Below, in pieces: positions 57,701 to 60,336 of a stretch of 60,336 nt of DNA. The position numbers and the translations under genes are program-made. This DNA comes from Zygnema cylindricum. Its lineage: Eukaryota > Streptophyta > Zygnematophyceae > Zygnematales > Zygnemataceae. The DNA lies in the NCBI GenBank assembly GCA_037447655.1, contig JBBHKE010001695.1, positions 126,001 through 186,336 on the forward strand. The letters run 5' to 3'. Within the stretch, counting starts at the first letter, position 1; each line of letters starts with the position of its first letter. A model generated the notes under the pieces. It ran no database searches and had not been told where the DNA came from. It saw nothing but the letters and a program-made list of their open reading frames with translations.

Positions 57701-60336
57701 GGGTGAGGGAGCGGGAGCAAGAGAGGGAGAAGGAGCGTGAGAGGGGGAGGGAGCGGGAGAAGGAGAGGAATCGGAAGAGGGAGAGGGAGAGGGAGAGGGA
57801 GAGGGAGGGGGAGAGGGAGAGGGAGCGAGAGCGGGATTCGTGAGCGAGAGTACGAGAGGAAGCGGAAGTGGGAGAGGGAGAGGGAGAGGAAAAAGAAGAG
57901 GGCGAGAGCAAGGACAAAGGGGAGGGCAAGGGCGAGAGCGAAGGTAAGGGCGAGGAAGAGAGAGAGGTAGAGGTAGAGGGAGAGGGAGAGGGAGAAGGAG
58001 AGGGAGAGGGAATTAATTGGAAATGATTTGTTTTAAAAATACACCGCATCGGCTTTTGTCAAAAAAAAGATTTTTTATTTTTATTTTCTTCTCATCTTAT
58101 CAAAGTTCACGCAACTTAATGGTGGAAATTGATAGGGAGAGGGGACGATGGACGGGTGGGATAGACGGTGGGCGGGGGCGGGGGAGGTTAAGGGAAAATA
58201 GGGGGAGAGGGTGGGAGGGGGAGAGGGTGAGAAGGTGAGAGGGGGAAAGAGGGAGATTGCAAGAAAGGAAGAGAGGAGAGGGGGAAAGGGGAGAGGGGGA
58301 GAGAGTGGGGGAGAGAGAGGGGGAGAAAGTGGAGAGGAGGATAGAGCAAGAGAGAGATGGAAAGCGTGGGAAAGAAGTGGAGAAGGGGGAAAAGGGTGGT
58401 GGGAGGGGTTAATATAAAAAAAATTATTGATTATGACTAGTAAATATAAATATAAAATTATGAATTTATATATAATATTTCAAAATGTCATTTTGTTTTA
58501 AGACATAAGTAGGTAGTAATTTGTGATAATTACTGTGAAAAAACTAAAGGTCATAAAAAATAAATAAATATTGTATAATGTTGAATAATGGTGAAATAAA
58601 TATATATGAATATTAAGAAAAAAAAAGTAAAAATAATTAAAATGAGGATATTTTTAACAAACATATGCATATTTTATAGAGTAATTGTGTCAAGTAATAA
58701 AAAACAATCATAAATAATTAGAAATCGTAGAATTAAAGATGAAAAATAAAAAAAATAAAATGGAATTTTGATAAAACATAACAAAAAACGGTCATTTTTA
58801 TCTTTATTTTTCTTTTTTACAAAGCACCAGAAAAATGGGTAATAGACTGTAAAAAAAATGAAGGGAGAGGGCAAAGAGGGTGTGTGTAAGGTGGGGGGAT
58901 AGAGGGGGATGTAGTGGAGGGAATAGGGATGAGGTAGACTAAGATGTTAGCAAAAAAATGCGATTGTGTTTAAGAAAATTGTAATTTAATAAATTCATTT
59001 TTTACCCTAATTTTTTTAGTATTCTTATGATTGGTTTCGTAGTTGTCCCGTGTCGCAGAGTGTTATACAACAACTGGTTGAGTGGAAGCATCCCATCGTC
59101 TATCGGTCAACTGACATCCCTCCAAGTTTTATCCTTAGATCGTAACAATTTGAATGGAAGCATTCCATCGTCTATCGGTCAAATGATATCCCTTACAGAC
59201 TTGTAAGATACTCTTCCCCCAACACCTTTCACTACTTGTAAGACACATGATACTATGATTCTATTACACATAAAAAGTGTGCTTAACACACTTACCAAGA
59301 TAAATAATTTATAAAATAATAAATAATAATAAGATATGTTTTTTTGCAAAAAAAAGTTACACCACAAGGAAATTTGTCGAAAAGAAAGCTATTTTGTTTG
59401 TATTGTACATTCCGTATTATGGCGGACTACCTTATTAGAGAATTTTTCATTACCCTATAGTGGAAAATGGGAGGAAAAAGAGGAGGGGCAAGGCAGGTAG
59501 GATGAGCGGTGATGGCACATAACACAAATAGATGTAGATAGATAATCTTGTATCCCAAAAATGTGTATTTTTTTTCTTCGATTTATTAGCTGCTTTTTAT
59601 AACTTGAATTACTCGGTTTATTTCCAATGGCTTGCGAATTATTATTTTTTTGGAATAATGGAAAGAAGGGTGAAAGAGAGAAAAAACGAGCAAGAGAGGA
59701 AGAGGGCATAAGTGATGGAGAGTGGGGTATAGGAGAGAAGAGAGGGAGAGAGGGAGGCGAGCAGAGAAAAAGAGGAGGAGAGTGAAAAGGAGAGGGAGAG
59801 AAAAAAGCGAAAGGAAAAAGAGATGAAGAGGCAGAGGGAAATGGAGAGGGAGTTGTAAAGGGAGAGAGGGTGGGCGAACTGGATCGATAGGGAGAGGGAG
59901 AGGAGAAACGAGGGAAAAAGAAGAGAGGGGGGGGGAAAAGGAGTGGGAGAGGGAGAAAAAGGGGGAGTGGGAGAGGGAGATAGACTAGTAGAGGGAGAGG
60001 GAGAAAGAGAGGGAGAGGGAGTGGGATATGGAGAGGGAGAGGGAGTGGGAGAGGGAGAGGGAGAGGGAGAGGGGGGGGGGGGAGGGAGATCGATCGGAAG
60101 AGAAAAGGGTAGAGGGAGAGGGAGTAGGAGAGGGAGGGCGACGGGGAGAGGAAGAGGGAGGCGGAGAGGGTGAGGGGGAAGGAAAGGGAGCAAGAGAGGG
60201 AGAGGGAGAGAAAGCGAGAGGAGCGGAAGAGTTAGAGGGAGAGGATGAGGGAAACGGTGGGGAAAGAGGGGGAAGGGAAAAGGAGCGGGAGACGGTGGAG
60301 ATGATGGAGAGGTTGAGGGAGATGGAGTAGGAAAGG
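49789..60336 (+). CDS. Leucine-rich-repeat receptor-like protein, split gene, partial
   Basis: Gene model built by hand: exons 49789-49885, 50034-50142, 55131-55202, 56281-56424, 56742-56813 and 59059-59202, all joined by GT-AG introns, continuing past the right edge. Exon 1 encodes a signal peptide. Exon 2 encodes the LRR N-cap with the pattern C-D-W-x4-C-x6-HVY. The later exons encode 24-residue plant-type LRRs. Phases agree throughout: the first intron is phase 1, all later ones phase 2. The product should be secreted or membrane-anchored and bind a ligand or partner. Whether a kinase follows (receptor kinase) or not (receptor-like protein) cannot be seen. Further LRR exons could be missed in the repeats. 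The two-exon start plus N-cap is well supported; linkage to the distant LRR exons rests on phase and family logic. Confidence 0.75.
49994..50024 (+). repeat. Triple TGTCCGTACT repeat in intron 1
   Basis: Three near-adjacent copies of TGTCCGTACT just before the exon 2 acceptor. GTAC is the core recognised by plant SBP-domain factors, but a regulatory role is only a guess. Confidence 0.5.
50034..50142 (+). CDS. LRR gene exon 2: LRR N-terminal cap
   Basis: 109 nt between acceptor CTGCAG and donor GTGAGT. Joined in phase it gives [14 protein letters not shown] and then [17 protein letters not shown], matching the plant LRRNT pattern (helix, then C-x-W-x-x-x-x-C-x-x-x-GHV) that caps an LRR solenoid. 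Confidence 0.8.
50167..50270 (+). repeat. Polypyrimidine tract
   Basis: Long CCCTCC-type run, nearly pure C/T; the purine partner tract at 50367-50665 is on the same strand, so the two can pair as an inverted repeat. Confidence 0.8.
50367..50665 (+). repeat. Polypurine GGGAGGGA tract
   Basis: GGGAGG-rich with an internal ~29-bp direct repeat (GGGAGAGGGTGGGAGGCAGG, at about 50526 and 50550). Many G3 runs could form G-quadruplex or triplex DNA. Confidence 0.82.
51638..51917 (-). CDS. Possible isolated exon, family not recognised
   Basis: A minus-strand frame starts [20 protein letters not shown], runs through [20 protein letters not shown] and a Lys/Glu-rich helix ([16 protein letters not shown]), and ends exactly at a perfect donor, GTAAGT. 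A possible acceptor (TTTAAACAG) precedes the ATG. The length and splice signals suggest a real exon, opposite in strand to the LRR gene and inside its intron. I cannot name the family. Confidence 0.4.
52293..52360 (+). other. tRNA-like sequence in TRIM left repeat
   Basis: TGTCTCAGTTGGTAGAGC is a near-perfect tRNA D-arm/A box; AGGTCATGGGTTTTAACCTT is a diverged T arm. Sense orientation, unlike the copia LTRs. Confidence 0.6.
52604..52672 (+). other. tRNA-like sequence in TRIM right repeat
   Basis: TTAGCCTAGTTGGTAGAGC (D arm) and GGGTTTGATCCTC (B-box-like) in tRNA order. Confidence 0.6.
52751..54036. other. Intronic sequence, nothing recognised
   Basis: No domain, repeat array or RNA gene seen; the short frames look random. 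Confidence 0.45.
54715..54797 (+). repeat. 83-nt uninterrupted poly(A) run
   Basis: All A, inside AT-rich intron DNA. It could be a real mononucleotide repeat or a sequencing/assembly effect. Confidence 0.9.
55131..55202 (+). CDS. LRR exon a (one repeat)
   Basis: Exactly 72 nt between CACAG and GTAAGA. Encodes [20 protein letters not shown]..., one 24-residue plant LRR, phase 2 on both sides. Confidence 0.85.
56281..56424 (+). CDS. LRR exon b (two repeats)
   Basis: 144 nt between TCACAG and GTAAGA. Encodes [20 protein letters not shown] and then [19 protein letters not shown], two LRRs in one exon. Confidence 0.87.
56742..56813 (+). CDS. LRR exon c (one repeat)
   Basis: 72 nt between TCACAG and GTAAGA. 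Encodes [20 protein letters not shown]; the usual aromatic/Asn before L is Met. Confidence 0.83.
57255..58015 (+). repeat. 760-bp GA-rich polypurine tract
   Basis: Almost pure purine on the plus strand with GAGGGAGAGGGAGA and GAGGGCGAGGGC units. Long open frames on both strands here are low-complexity artefacts. Confidence 0.9.
58130..58410 (+). repeat. GA-rich polypurine tract
   Basis: GGGGGAGAGGGTGAGAAGG-type repeats following the AACTTAATGGTGG landmark of the module. Confidence 0.85.
59059..59202 (+). CDS. LRR exon d (two repeats)
   Basis: 144 nt between TCGCAG and GTAAGA. Encodes [20 protein letters not shown] and [19 protein letters not shown], two LRRs. Confidence 0.86.
59640..60336 (+). 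repeat. GA-rich polypurine tract reaching the window edge
   Basis: About 700 bp, mostly GAGAGGGAGAGGG, with a run of 13 G near 60071. It continues past the end of the window. Confidence 0.9.

Larger units (their letters stand above)
54037..60336 (+). repeat. Repeated LRR intron-exon modules
   Basis: The same ordered landmarks recur: a T-rich block with TTTTTAGTAT and ATGATTGGTTT, an LRR exon, GTAAGATACTC, TTTTTTTGCAAAAAAAAGT (55345, 56555, 56950, 59340), ATTATGGCGGACAACCTTA (55420, 56630, 57030, 59417), a GA-rich tract, then an AT-rich tail. The region 54040-54400 has the same words without an exon, a truncated module. So introns and exons were duplicated together. Confidence 0.85.

Noticed and set aside
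57021-58049. 342-codon Ser/Pro/Leu-rich reading frame on the minus strand
   Set aside because: It is the complement of the GA-rich polypurine tract; the composition is pure low-complexity with no domain, and similar frames arise from every such tract here.
59642-60193. 183-codon Pro/Ser/Leu-rich minus-strand frame and matching Gly/Glu/Arg plus-strand frames
   Set aside because: Same cause: simple-sequence DNA open in several frames on both strands.

Overview
The window looks like nuclear DNA of a green-lineage eukaryote (streptophyte grade; species not identifiable). Three things point there. A split gene encodes plant-type leucine-rich repeats (N-x-L-x-G-x-IP-x-x-IG). The retrotransposon primer sites match the plant form of the initiator tRNA-Met anticodon arm. 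The DNA is AT-rich and full of nested LTR retrotransposons, with GT-AG introns. No prokaryotic-type gene, rRNA or CRISPR is present.

Layout. 1-3848 holds no supported gene and one hAT-like MITE (441-884). 3854-26750 is one old Ty1/copia element, called A here, on the minus strand. Its 5-bp target duplication ATATG still flanks it on both sides. It has been split by a solo LTR (B0, 4407-5458), a TIR transposon (D2, 9721-10786) and a whole second copia element (C, 12196-26564, plus strand). C carries a third copia element (B1, 15517-22921, minus strand) and a solo LTR (B3). B1 carries another solo LTR (B2). After a truncated LTR (G, 27063-27997) comes copia element E (28430-36593, minus, TSD TCATG), broken by D1 and solo LTR B4. 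36890-39020 is a cluster of MITEs. A short channel-like exon (39358-39420) abuts the truncated copia element F (39424-43949, minus, broken by D3). 44660-47440 is a Ty3/gypsy fragment whose integrase carries a C-terminal PHD finger.

From about 48.9 kb the window becomes genic. Seven copies of a ~104-bp repeat lie just upstream of a plus-strand LRR gene. It has a signal-peptide exon (49789-49885), an LRR N-cap exon (50034-50142), then LRR exons of exactly 72 or 144 nt at 55131, 56281, 56742 and 59059, and it runs off the right edge. Its introns hold a decayed TRIM-like element, an 83-nt poly(A) run, and repeated intron-exon modules with long GA-rich polypurine tracts.

Biology. All copia pol genes are broken; the copies are fossils. 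They still show a shared design. The primer-binding site is complementary to the anticodon stem-loop, not the 3' end, of initiator tRNA-Met (half-tRNA priming as in Drosophila copia). The gag start codon lies inside that site. Every copia LTR family except A carries a tRNA-like A/B-box module in antisense orientation at a similar LTR position, next to a conserved AGCCATGGCT palindrome. Many solo LTRs show frequent LTR-LTR recombination.
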